From contig CAKUEH010000060.1 in NCBI GenBank assembly GCA_934646185.1, forward strand, positions 1 to 6,700: 6,700 nt of DNA, written 5' to 3'. Source of the DNA: an uncultured Oscillospiraceae bacterium. Lineage in GTDB: Bacteria > Bacillota > Clostridia > Oscillospirales > Oscillospiraceae. The position numbers and the translations under genes were made by a program. Below, one piece after another: positions 1 to 5,956 of the stretch. Position 1 is the stretch's first letter, and each line of letters begins with the position of its first letter. The notes beneath the pieces were generated by a model, which saw only the letters and a list, made by a program, of their open reading frames with translations, did no database searches and was not told where the DNA came from.

Positions 1-168
1 TTCTTCGATACCGCCGTGCTTCTTGGCGATGACGGTGCCCTCGAAGATCTGGATTCTTTCGCGGGAACCTTCCTTGATTTTGACATGAACGCGAACGGTG
101 TCGCCGACCTGAACTTCGGGCAGCTCCTGCTTCATGTACTGGCTGGTCAGAGCCTTCATGAGATCCAT
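1..168 (-). CDS. rplS: 50S ribosomal protein L19, N-terminal part (cut by window edge)
   Basis: The minus strand reads 56 codons from an ATG at 168-166 and runs off the left edge in frame. The peptide begins MDLMKALTSQYM and contains VGDTVRVHVKIKEGSRERIQ followed by IFEGTVIAKKHGGIEE. This matches the N-terminal half of bacterial L19 (family consensus near PGDTVRVHVKV, EGTRERIQVFEG, GGGI). L19 is a large-subunit protein at the 30S/50S interface. The full protein is usually about 115 residues, so roughly half is here. An AAGGAGGA ribosome binding site at 183-176 sits 7 bases before the ATG and fixes this start over the ATG at codon 4. The gene has its own promoter and a structured leader, so it need not depend on an upstream rpsP-rimM-trmD operon. 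The identification is secure. Confidence 0.96.
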   Translation of the reverse strand, partial: MDLMKALTSQYMKQELPEVQVGDTVRVHVKIKEGSRERIQIFEGTVIAKKHGGIEE

Positions 169-265
169 AATTGTGTCCTCCTTCAAATTAAGAACGTTCA
201 TACCGCAAGGAAATGCCGCTGCACCTTCGTGCCGGCTGCGGCAGAGGACCATCCTTTTCACAGAC
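169..265 (-). ncRNA. Structured 5' leader of rplS, candidate L19 autoregulatory leader
   Basis: Between the predicted transcription start (about 265) and the rplS ATG lie about 97 bases, long for a simple leader. On the minus strand TGCCGC (243-238) pairs perfectly with GCGGCA (219-214). Inside this, GCAC (232-229) pairs with GTGC (224-221) around a GAAG tetraloop, leaving a one-sided internal loop. A weaker AGGA/TCCT hairpin lies closer to the 5' end. L19 leaders that bind the protein and regulate rplS are a known Firmicutes RNA family. I see a hairpin in the right place but could not fit the family consensus, so the L19-leader name is an inference. Confidence 0.45.
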
Positions 266-271
266 CAATGT

Positions 272-300
272 ATTCTAGCATACGGGCCGCAGAAAATCAA
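272..300 (-). promoter_or_regulatory. Promoter of rplS (sigma-A type)
   Basis: On the minus strand TTGATT (300-295) is followed by a 17-base spacer and TAGAAT (277-272). The spacer ends in TGC, giving an extended -10 (TGC-TAGAAT). The predicted start is near 265. The optimal spacing and extended -10 suggest a strong promoter, as expected for a ribosomal protein gene. It is divergent from the promoter of the transporter operon. Confidence 0.7.
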
Positions 301-322
301 GCATTTTTTCAGGAAAATCCGC

Positions 323-351
323 TTGTTTTTATCTGTTCCGCGCTCTATAAT
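323..351 (+). promoter_or_regulatory. Promoter of the MFS-TRIC-YitT-methyltransferase gene cluster
   Basis: TTGTTT (323-328), a 17-base spacer and a perfect TATAAT (346-351) place the transcription start near 358, about 36 bases before the transporter ATG. This is the only good sigma-A promoter seen upstream of the four plus-strand genes. Its -35 lies 22 bases from the -35 of the divergent rplS promoter. Confidence 0.75.
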
Positions 352-393
352 AGTGTCTGCCATGCTGACAGACAGAGAAGGGAAGCGAATGCC

Positions 394-1587
394 ATGGCGT
401 CCAGAAAACGAATCGTTCTGTGCTACGTGCTCCTGCAGGCCAGCTTCTGGGGTATGATCAGCTCCATCTGCGCATACCAGGCTGCGATCGTCCTCGACCG
501 CGGCTTTACGACCGGTCAGGCCGGGATCTTCTGCGCGCTGTGCTATTGCGCCAGCCTCTTTACGCAGCCGGTCATCGGCGGCTGGGCCGATCGGCACCCG
601 AGCGTGCCCATCAAGCGGCTGCTGATCGTCATGCTGCTGCCGGCCATGGCGCTCAATCTGATCTTTTATTTCACGCGCCCCGGCTTCACGCTCACGGCGC
701 TCATCATCTTCCTGTTCGGCGTGTTGGAGACGAATTCCTATCCGCTGATCGATTCCATGGGCATGCAGTATGTGAACGCGGGCGTCGAGATCCCGTACAG
801 CTTCGCGCGCGGGATGGGGTCGCTGACCTATGCGGTTCTGTGCGTCGTGACGGGCCTGCTGACGGCGAAATTCGGCATGCAGACGGCGCTTCTGGCGCAC
901 TGCGCCGAGCAGCTTCTGCTGCTCGTGTGCCTGCTCGCGTTTCCGAGCATTCCGGCGCGGCTTCTGCCGCAGCCGCAGGCAAGGACGGCCTCCGGCCATT
1001 CGATCTGGCAGATCTTAAAGAAAAATAAGGTCTTCACGCTCATGCTCATCGCCTGCTTCTTCGGCATGATGGGCGTGATGCCGATCAGCAATTTCCTTGT
1101 CTCGCTTGTCAACAGCCACGGCGGCGGCAGCACGGCGCTCGGCGTCGCGCAGTTTCTGATGGCCGCGTCGGAGCTGCCGTCGGCGCTGGTGTTCGGCCTG
1201 CTGCAAAAGCGGATGAGCAGCGCGAAGATCCTGCTGATCTCGATCATCTTCATGATGGTCAAGCCGCTGCTGATCCTCGCGTCGGGCTCGCTTGGGATGC
1301 TGCTGGCCGTGCAGCCGGTGCAGATGCTGGGCTACGGCCTGTTCTTCCCGGCCTCAGTCTATTTTGCCAACGAATCCGTCGACCCCGCCGACCGGGTGCA
1401 GGGCCAGTCCATCCGTACCATCCTCGCCATCTCGCTCAGCACGCTCCTCGGCAGCCTCGTCTCCGGGTATCTGATCGATCTCGGCGGAACGACGCTCATG
1501 CTCTGGTTCTCGACCGGCTGCGCGTTCATCGGCGTGCTGATCGCGCTCGGCGCGCTGGCCGTGCAGAAAAAGTCGCTGCGCGTGTAA
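394..1587 (+). CDS. MFS transporter (LacY/NupG-like MFS_1 type)
   Basis: This 397-residue protein is almost entirely hydrophobic, with about twelve membrane segments in two halves separated by a polar linker at about residues 190-212. The loop after segment 2 carries GGWADRHPSVPIKR (62-75), a form of the MFS motif-A signature. R139-GMGSLTYA resembles the conserved Arg and glycine stretch of the sugar/nucleoside-proton symporter branch. It probably moves a small solute across the inner membrane by proton coupling; the substrate cannot be read from sequence. The frame is open back to position 16, but that part is antisense to rplS and upstream of the promoter. The ATG at 394 is the right start, with AAGGGA (378-383) 10 bases before it and a typical MASRKRIVLCYVLL beginning. 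It is the first gene of the cluster. Confidence 0.85.
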   Translation: MASRKRIVLCYVLLQASFWGMISSICAYQAAIVLDRGFTTGQAGIFCALCYCASLFTQPVIGGWADRHPSVPIKRLLIVMLLPAMALNLIFYFTRPGFTLTALIIFLFGVLETNSYPLIDSMGMQYVNAGVEIPYSFARGMGSLTYAVLCVVTGLLTAKFGMQTALLAHCAEQLLLLVCLLAFPSIPARLLPQPQARTASGHSIWQILKKNKVFTLMLIACFFGMMGVMPISNFLVSLVNSHGGGSTALGVAQFLMAASELPSALVFGLLQKRMSSAKILLISIIFMMVKPLLILASGSLGMLLAVQPVQMLGYGLFFPASVYFANESVDPADRVQGQSIRTILAISLSTLLGSLVSGYLIDLGGTTLMLWFSTGCAFIGVLIALGALAVQKKSLRV

Positions 1588-1593
1588 GCATTC

Positions 1594-1598
1594 GGAGG
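1594..1598 (+). promoter_or_regulatory. Ribosome binding site of the TRIC-family gene
   Basis: GGAGG lies 8 bases before the ATG at 1607, within the 19-base gap after the transporter stop. It supports this start and translation from a shared transcript. Confidence 0.75.
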
Positions 1599-1606
1599 TC
1601 TTCGCC

Positions 1607-2275
1607 ATGTCCAACGTTCTTGTTTTTGTATTGGAGCTCATCGGCACTGCCGCCTTCGCCGTTTCCGGCGCGATCGTCGGCATTAAAAAGCAGATGGATC
1701 TGTTCGGTGTGATCGTCCTCGGCGTCTGCACGGCGGTCGGCGGCGGCATCGTCCGCGATCTCATCCTCGGCATCACGCCGCCCGCGACGTTTCACGATCC
1801 CGTCTACACCCTCACGGCAGCCGCCGTGTCCGTGCTCATGTTCCTGCCGCACGTGCGCGCCCGCGTCGGGCGGCACGAGCCGGTCTTCGACCGGCTGCTG
1901 CTGGTGATGGACGCGGTGGGCCTCGGCGTATTCACGGTCGTCGGCGTCCAGTGCGCGTTCCGGCAGGCGGAGCACTATACGCTGTTCCTGACCGTTTTCG
2001 TCGGCCTCATCACCGGCGTGGGCGGCGGCGTGCTGCGCGACGTGTTCTCCGGCGAGCGGCCGTATATCTTCGTGCGGCATTTCTATGCCTGCGCGTCGAT
2101 CATCGGCGCGCTCATCTGCGCGTTGTGCTGGGAGCGGCTGGGCGCGAACGCGGCCATGCTCTTCGGCGCGGCGGCCATCGTCGTGCTGCGCCTGCTGGCG
2201 GCGTATTACCATTGGAGCCTGCCGAAATCCGACTATCGCGACGAGCCGCAGACGCCTGCCGCGACTAAACCCTGA
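1607..2275 (+). CDS. TRIC / UPF0126 (YicG-like) membrane protein
   Basis: This 222-residue membrane protein is built from two homologous repeats. Repeat 1 (about 13-57) contains AVSGAIVGIKKQMDLFG and GGGIVRD (45-51). Repeat 2 (about 102-152) contains DAVGLGVFTVVGV and GGGVLRD (139-145), followed by SGERPYIF. The paired GGG-x-x-R-D motifs are the hallmark of the UPF0126 family, called glycine-transporter domain in some databases and now grouped with prokaryotic trimeric intracellular cation (TRIC) channels. About seven membrane helices are expected; the tail after residue 204 is polar. Either monovalent cation conductance or small-metabolite transport is possible, and the family's bacterial role is unsettled. 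It starts 19 bases after the MFS stop and is very likely cotranscribed. The family call is firm, the substrate unknown. Confidence 0.92.
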   Translation: MSNVLVFVLELIGTAAFAVSGAIVGIKKQMDLFGVIVLGVCTAVGGGIVRDLILGITPPATFHDPVYTLTAAAVSVLMFLPHVRARVGRHEPVFDRLLLVMDAVGLGVFTVVGVQCAFRQAEHYTLFLTVFVGLITGVGGGVLRDVFSGERPYIFVRHFYACASIIGALICALCWERLGANAAMLFGAAAIVVLRLLAAYYHWSLPKSDYRDEPQTPAATKP

Positions 2276-2301
2276 TAAATCGTTCCGGAGAAACAGCGAT
2301 T

Positions 2302-3165
2302 ATGAATAAAAAACTGAATTCCCTCGCACTCGCAAAAGAAGCGGCCGTTCTGACCGCGGCAGTCGCCATCATCGCGGCGGCGGTCTTCTTTTTCCTGGCC
2401 CCGAGCCACACCTCCGTCAGCAGCATTTCCGGTCTCGGCATCGTGCTGTCCAACTTTATCCCGCTTCCGCTGTCGGCCATCACGATGATCCTGAACATCG
2501 TCCTGCTCATCATCGGCTTTCTCACCTGCGGCAGGGAATTCGGGGCGAAGACCGTCTATACGAGCATCATGCTCCCGCTGTTTCTGGGCCTGTTTGAGAT
2601 CCTGTTCCCGGAGTTTGAGTCCATGACCGGCAGTCAGGAGCTGGACGTGCTGTGCTATATTCTGGTGGTCAGCATTGGCCTGAGCATCCTTTTCAACCGG
2701 AACGCCTCGTCCGGCGGACTGGATATCGTGGCGAAGATCCTGAACAAATATCTGCGGATGGATCTGGGCCGGGCCATGTCCCTGTCCGGCATGTGCGTGG
2801 CGCTGTCCGCGGCGCTTGTCTATGACAAAAAGACGGTAGTCCTGAGCGTGCTGGGCACGTATTTCAACGGCATCATTCTGGACCATTTCATTTTCGACCA
2901 CAACAAAAAGCGCCGCGTCTGCATCATCACCGAAAAGGAGGAGGCGCTGCGGCAGTTCATCATCAACGATCTGCACAGCGGCGCCACGATCTACGAGGCC
3001 ATCGGCGCGTACAACCTGCAGAAGCACAACGAGATCATCACCATCGTCGACAAGAGCGAATACCAGAAGCTCATGGCCTTCATCAACCGCGAAGACCCGA
3101 AGGCATTTATTACGGTTTATAACGTCTCCAATATGCAGTATCAGCCGAAGATCTGGAAAAAATGA
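2302..3165 (+). CDS. YitT family membrane protein with C-terminal DUF2179 domain
   Basis: This 287-residue protein has an N-terminal membrane half and a soluble C-terminal domain. Hydrophobic segments lie near residues 13-33, 45-72, 83-103, 113-131, 158-174 and 178-195. The motif NRNASSGGLDIVAKILNK (132-149) is the characteristic YitT signature (SxGGxDI). Residues about 204-275 (RRVCIIT, GATIYEAIGAYN, DPKAFITVYNVSNM) match the ACT-like DUF2179 domain found at the end of YitT proteins. The family is widespread in Firmicutes without an established function; transport or sensing at the membrane is plausible. The start is supported by GGAG (2287-2290), 11 bases before the ATG, a slightly long spacing. 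Many NNC codons persist but its composition is less extreme than the two upstream genes. The 26-base gap after the TRIC gene implies the same transcript. Confidence 0.93.
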   Translation: MNKKLNSLALAKEAAVLTAAVAIIAAAVFFFLAPSHTSVSSISGLGIVLSNFIPLPLSAITMILNIVLLIIGFLTCGREFGAKTVYTSIMLPLFLGLFEILFPEFESMTGSQELDVLCYILVVSIGLSILFNRNASSGGLDIVAKILNKYLRMDLGRAMSLSGMCVALSAALVYDKKTVVLSVLGTYFNGIILDHFIFDHNKKRRVCIITEKEEALRQFIINDLHSGATIYEAIGAYNLQKHNEIITIVDKSEYQKLMAFINREDPKAFITVYNVSNMQYQPKIWKK

Positions 3166-3180
3166 TAATTTAAGAATTTC

Positions 3181-3186
3181 AGGAGG
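3181..3186 (+). promoter_or_regulatory. Ribosome binding site of the methyltransferase gene
   Basis: A perfect AGGAGG sits 5 bases before the ATG at 3192. It follows an AT-rich 15-base stretch after the YitT stop that should be unstructured. Confidence 0.8.
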
Positions 3187-3191
3187 CAGCC

Positions 3192-3809
3192 ATGCTGAAC
3201 AACAAGGGATTTGACCTGTGGGCGGACGGATATGACAAAAGCGTCGGCCTTTCTGACGAAGCCAATACCTACCCGTTTGCCGGATACAAAAAGGTACTCG
3301 CCGCAATTTTTCAGACCGTCATGCAGACCCCAAACGCGTCTGTGCTGGATATCGGGTTTGGAACCGCCGTGCTGGCCGCGAAGCTGTATGAACAGGGCTG
3401 CACCGTTTACGGGCAGGACTTCTCGTCCAGAATGATCGAGCTGGCGTCCGAAAAAATGCCGGGCGCGCATTTATATCAGGGCGACTTTACACAGGGCCTG
3501 GTGGAGCCGCTGCGGGATCGCCGCTATGACGCGATTATCGCGACCTATGCGCTGCACCATCTGACAGATGCGCAGAAGGTCGTATTCCTGTCCGCGCTGC
3601 GCGGCTGTCTGAACGAAAACGGAAAGATTCTGATCGGCGACGTTGCGTTTGAAACCCGCGAGGCGTTGAACCAATGCAGACAGGAAGCGGGCGATCACTG
3701 GGACGACGATGAGATCTATTTTGTCGCGGAAGAGCTGAAAAAAGACTTCCCGGACCTTTCCTTTACCCAGCTCTCGCCCTGCGCCGGCGTTCTGACGATC
3801 AGCAGGTGA
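3192..3809 (+). CDS. YrrT-like class I SAM-dependent methyltransferase
   Basis: This 205-residue soluble protein has a Rossmann-fold methyltransferase pattern. It begins GFDLWADGYDKSV (6-18), typical of the YrrT-like group. Motif I is VLDIGFGTAVLAAKL (51-65), with Ala59 where the third Gly of the common GxGxG is expected. The acidic residue that binds the ribose hydroxyls is D76 in TVYGQD. A further acidic motif is GDF (97-99), and motif IV is ATYALHHLTD (117-126), which strongly resembles Bacillus YrrT (YAFHHLTD). A late strand, GKILIGDVAF, completes the core. The substrate is unknown; in Bacillus yrrT sits with sulfur-metabolism genes (mtnN, mccA, mccB), but none of those are here. It is the last gene of the four-gene cluster, 26 bases after YitT. 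The stop is followed within 4 bases by a hairpin repeat rather than a classical terminator. Confidence 0.88.
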   Translation: MLNNKGFDLWADGYDKSVGLSDEANTYPFAGYKKVLAAIFQTVMQTPNASVLDIGFGTAVLAAKLYEQGCTVYGQDFSSRMIELASEKMPGAHLYQGDFTQGLVEPLRDRRYDAIIATYALHHLTDAQKVVFLSALRGCLNENGKILIGDVAFETREALNQCRQEAGDHWDDDEIYFVAEELKKDFPDLSFTQLSPCAGVLTISR

Positions 3810-4013
3810 TCTGTAGGGGTGGACGACTCTGTCCGCCGCGCGCAGAGAGCACCTGTTCTACAGAAATCTCCCAGTGCCCCGTATGCACTGACATATTGCA
3901 ATGTAGGGGCCGATGCCCACATCGGCCCATTGAGAAGTTACGAATTCGCCGCAGATGTCCGTGAAAACAGTGCATTCTGCGGGCGGACAGAGTCGTCCGC
4001 CCCTACGGGGCAC
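3810..4013 (+). repeat. Nested cluster of GTAGGGG hairpin repeat modules
   Basis: This non-coding stretch directly follows the methyltransferase stop. Two outer arms, 3813-3837 and 3982-4006, are inverted copies of 25 bases with one mismatch (T3820 against C). Similarity continues inward, imperfectly and with small gaps, to about 3858 and 3963 (CGCAGA, GCAC, TGTT blocks). Each arm begins or ends with GTAGGGG/CCCCTAC and is itself a hairpin, GGCGGAC-GACTCT-GTCCGCC in the reverse complement of the right arm. A third module, 3903-3928, has the same GTAGGGG head but a different stem. No transposase, clear target-site duplication or T-tract is visible. It looks like a dispersed intergenic repeat of the REP/MITE-like kind. 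The whole could fold as a long cruciform or RNA structure, and may act as a transcription barrier after the four-gene cluster. Confidence 0.8.
3903..3928 (+). repeat. Central GTAGGGG hairpin module (9-bp stem)
   Basis: GGGCCGATG (3907-3915) pairs perfectly with CATCGGCCC (3920-3928) around a CCCA loop. The stem grows directly from the GTAGGGG head shared with the outer arms. No T-tract follows, so it is not a normal intrinsic terminator. Confidence 0.8.
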
Positions 4014-4060
4014 GGGGAATCAGAATCTTGCTGCATTTCAATTTCTGACGGCGCCGCCGG

Positions 4061-4089
4061 TTGACTTTCCGGCTGCGGCGGGGTATGAT
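4061..4089 (+). promoter_or_regulatory. Promoter of the SLH-metallopeptidase gene
   Basis: TTGACT (4061-4066), a 17-base spacer and TATGAT (4084-4089) form a near-consensus sigma-A promoter. It predicts a start near 4096 and a leader of about 25 bases. The spacer is unusually GC-rich. CCGG repeats flank the -35 (CCGG-TTGACTTT-CCGG), which could be incidental or an operator. This promoter lies just downstream of the repeat cluster and indicates transcription independent of the four-gene cluster. Bases 4014-4060 show nothing else I recognise. Confidence 0.75.
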
Positions 4090-4107
4090 GGAAGCAAATC
4101 CAGATAC

Positions 4108-4113
4108 AGGAGG
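4108..4113 (+). promoter_or_regulatory. Ribosome binding site of the SLH-metallopeptidase gene
   Basis: A perfect AGGAGG lies 7 bases before the ATG at 4121. It decides this start over the in-frame ATGs upstream, which overlap or precede the promoter and would bury the signal peptide. Confidence 0.85.
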
Positions 4114-4120
4114 CTGTTCC

Positions 4121-5893
4121 ATGAAAAAGCTCTGCTGCACAATTTTCGCTCTGCTGCTTCTCCTTCTGCTTCCCATCGGCGTCCATGCGATGGAATTCAC
4201 GCCCGAGGCGGGCGCGAACACGCTTTATGAGCTGGGCCTGTTTCAGGGCACCGGCACGACCGCGAACGGAAGACCAATTTATTCTCTGGATACCGCGCCG
4301 ACGCGCGCGCAGGCCGTGACGATGCTCGTCCGGCTGCTGGGTAAGGAGACTGAGGCCAAGGCCGGAGTCTGGGAGCTTCCGTTTACCGACGTGGAGGGCT
4401 GGGCGCGGCCCTATGTCGGCTACGCCTATGCGAACGGTCTGACAAAGGGCCTGAGCGAGACTGCGTTCGGCAGCTCCGGCAAGGTCACGGCCAACCAGTA
4501 TCTGACGTTCCTGCTGCGCGCGTTGGGCTATTCGTCCGAGACGGACTTCGCGTGGAACAATGCTGCCGATTACGCTGCGTCGCTCGGTCTGCGCGCCGCG
4601 AAGAAGGCCGCCTTCACGCGCGGCGATGTCGCCGCCGTCTCCGCGGCTGCGCTTGCGCAGCCGATGAAGGAGGGCGGACAGACGCTTGCGCAGGTTCTGA
4701 CGCAGAATGGCGCCATCGACGGCGCGCTGGCCGCGGAATACGGCTATTTGACGCTGGATGGCGGCAGGATCGACCCATCGTGCAGCCTCTATACCTTCCA
4801 GAATGCCGCGGGACAGTATCTGGCCGCGTCCGGCGGATCGCTGACGCTCAGCGGCACGCCGTATGCCTGGGCTGCGTCCCGGGTCGCGGACGGCAGTTTC
4901 CAGCTCCACTGCGGGGCCGACCGTTCCTTGCTGCTGGACGTGGAAAACGCCTATTTTTCCTCCGGAAGCGCCGTCTCGCTCTGCACCGATACCGGCTATG
5001 ACGCGCAGTATTGGTCGCTGAAGGCCTCCGGCGGCGGCTGGCAGCTCGTCTGCGCGCCGTATCCGGAGTTTGCGCTCGGAACCTCCGGCGGCTTCCGCCT
5101 CTGCGCGCAGTCGTCCGGCACCGTCTGGCGCGTGACGTGTGTAGGGACGGACCGCGCAAACTATTTTGAGACAGTCAGCGCCGACGGCGTCGTCACGCTG
5201 CAGACCGAATACCGCATCCTCGACCTCATCAGCCGCACGCGCCTGCAGAAGCTGGCCGACGATCTGGCGACGGCATACGCCGATTACGCTGAGCTGACCG
5301 GCTGGCAGCCGTATCCCCGCGTGTATTACAATATGTATGAGCGCCTCGACGAGGGATACTGGGGCTATGCCACGAACACCGACACGCTCCACATTGACCG
5401 CGACTGCATCTATGAGGATTTCCGCGACCATCTCTCCAAGCGTAAAAACGACTGGAATTTCGGTCTGCTGCACGAGATGAGCCATCTGTTCGACATGAAC
5501 AAGCCGTGGGATTTCCACGCCGAGGTCGTCTGCGATTACAAGCTGGCCTATGTTCTGGTCAAGAACAACGCGGCAGCCATGCCGTCCGAACTGAACGCCG
5601 GTGTGGAGAATGCCGGATGGGGCATTCTGAATACCTACCGGCTGATGGATGCTCCGCTGGAAAAGCGGCTGACGGTCTTCAGCCTCGCGGGCAAGCTTGC
5701 CGAGCTTACGAAACAGACCGGCTGGGACGCGGCAAAGCAGATGTTCCGCTCGTATCCGTCCGAGATCCCGTCCTCTGCCGCCGCGCAGCTGGAGCTGTTC
5801 GTGCAGCAGCTCGGCAAGGCTGCAGGGATCGATGCGCGCGCATTGTTTTCCGACGCCGAGTGGGCCAACGCCATGAAGATCGGCAATCTGTAA
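4121..5893 (+). CDS. Exported SLH-domain protein with ricin-B-like region and M60/enhancin-like zinc metallopeptidase domain
   Basis: This is a 590-residue secreted protein. Residues 1-23 are a Sec signal peptide (MKKLCC, a run of seven Leu, likely cleavage VHA|ME). Residues about 25-193 hold S-layer homology repeats, which bind secondary cell-wall polymer. One is partial (PTRAQAVTMLVRLLG, 60-74), one is clear (FTDVEGWARPYVGYAYANGL at 88-107, then KVTANQYLTFLLRALGY), and a third is degenerate (FTRGDVAAVSAAAL). Residues about 222-341 (YTFQNAAGQYLAA, AQYWSL at 295-300, TVWRV) resemble a ricin-B beta-trefoil, a sugar-binding fold, possibly degenerate. Residues about 350-590 carry HEMSH (451-455) and E468 twelve residues later, fitting the HExxH-x(8,28)-E zinc site of M60 peptidases. 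WNFGLLHE, PWDFHAEV and the ending DARALFSDAEW also fit that family, whose studied members cleave mucin-type glycoproteins. Another gluzincin family remains possible. Likely role: wall-anchored protease acting on host or dietary glycoproteins. The gene is monocistronic, with its own promoter and terminator. Confidence 0.8.
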   Translation: MKKLCCTIFALLLLLLLPIGVHAMEFTPEAGANTLYELGLFQGTGTTANGRPIYSLDTAPTRAQAVTMLVRLLGKETEAKAGVWELPFTDVEGWARPYVGYAYANGLTKGLSETAFGSSGKVTANQYLTFLLRALGYSSETDFAWNNAADYAASLGLRAAKKAAFTRGDVAAVSAAALAQPMKEGGQTLAQVLTQNGAIDGALAAEYGYLTLDGGRIDPSCSLYTFQNAAGQYLAASGGSLTLSGTPYAWAASRVADGSFQLHCGADRSLLLDVENAYFSSGSAVSLCTDTGYDAQYWSLKASGGGWQLVCAPYPEFALGTSGGFRLCAQSSGTVWRVTCVGTDRANYFETVSADGVVTLQTEYRILDLISRTRLQKLADDLATAYADYAELTGWQPYPRVYYNMYERLDEGYWGYATNTDTLHIDRDCIYEDFRDHLSKRKNDWNFGLLHEMSHLFDMNKPWDFHAEVVCDYKLAYVLVKNNAAAMPSELNAGVENAGWGILNTYRLMDAPLEKRLTVFSLAGKLAELTKQTGWDAAKQMFRSYPSEIPSSAAAQLELFVQQLGKAAGIDARALFSDAEWANAMKIGNL

Positions 5894-5912
5894 AAGCCGG
5901 AACCATATGTGC

Positions 5913-5956
5913 AAAAAACTCCTCCGTATGCCGCGGCATACGGAGGAGCGTTTTTT
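5913..5956. terminator. Bidirectional intrinsic terminator
   Basis: A perfect 30-base palindrome (5919-5948, arms CTCCTCCGTATGCCG and its complement) is flanked by six A (5913-5918) on one side and six T (5951-5956) on the other. It therefore terminates transcription of the plus-strand protease gene and of the convergent typA. The typA stop codon (5957-5955) reads through the T-tract, so it forms the start of the minus-strand A-tract. Confidence 0.93.

Noticed and set aside
16..393. N-terminal extension of the MFS transporter frame
   Set aside because: It is antisense to rplS and upstream of the operon promoter; the ATG at 394 has a ribosome binding site and begins a normal transporter N-terminus.
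1526..2212. 228-codon minus-strand frame opposite the TRIC-family gene
   Set aside because: The product is a Glu/Ala/Arg/His-rich string typical of reverse-frame translation, while the plus strand encodes a clear two-repeat family protein with a good ribosome binding site.
2233..3306. 357-codon minus-strand frame opposite YitT and the start of the methyltransferase gene
   Set aside because: It crosses two genes and their intergenic gap, has no recognisable domain, and both genes opposite it are well supported.
3810..3840. Intrinsic terminator directly after the methyltransferase gene
   Set aside because: A hairpin is present but no T-tract follows it, so classical intrinsic termination is not supported.
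3813..4006. Complete insertion sequence or CRISPR array
   Set aside because: There is no transposase or cas gene and no regularly spaced direct repeats with unique spacers; the repeats are inverted, uneven and hairpin-forming.
3819..4064. Small plus-strand frame of 81 codons in the intergenic region
   Set aside because: It lies almost wholly inside the hairpin repeat cluster, lacks a ribosome binding site and overlaps the next promoter; it is a translation of repeat DNA.
3938..5914. 658-codon open frame on the minus strand opposite the SLH-metallopeptidase gene
   Set aside because: It is antisense to a gene with signal peptide, SLH repeats and a zinc motif, has a low-complexity Arg/Gly/Ala-rich product without recognisable domains, and is an expected shadow of GC-rich codon use.
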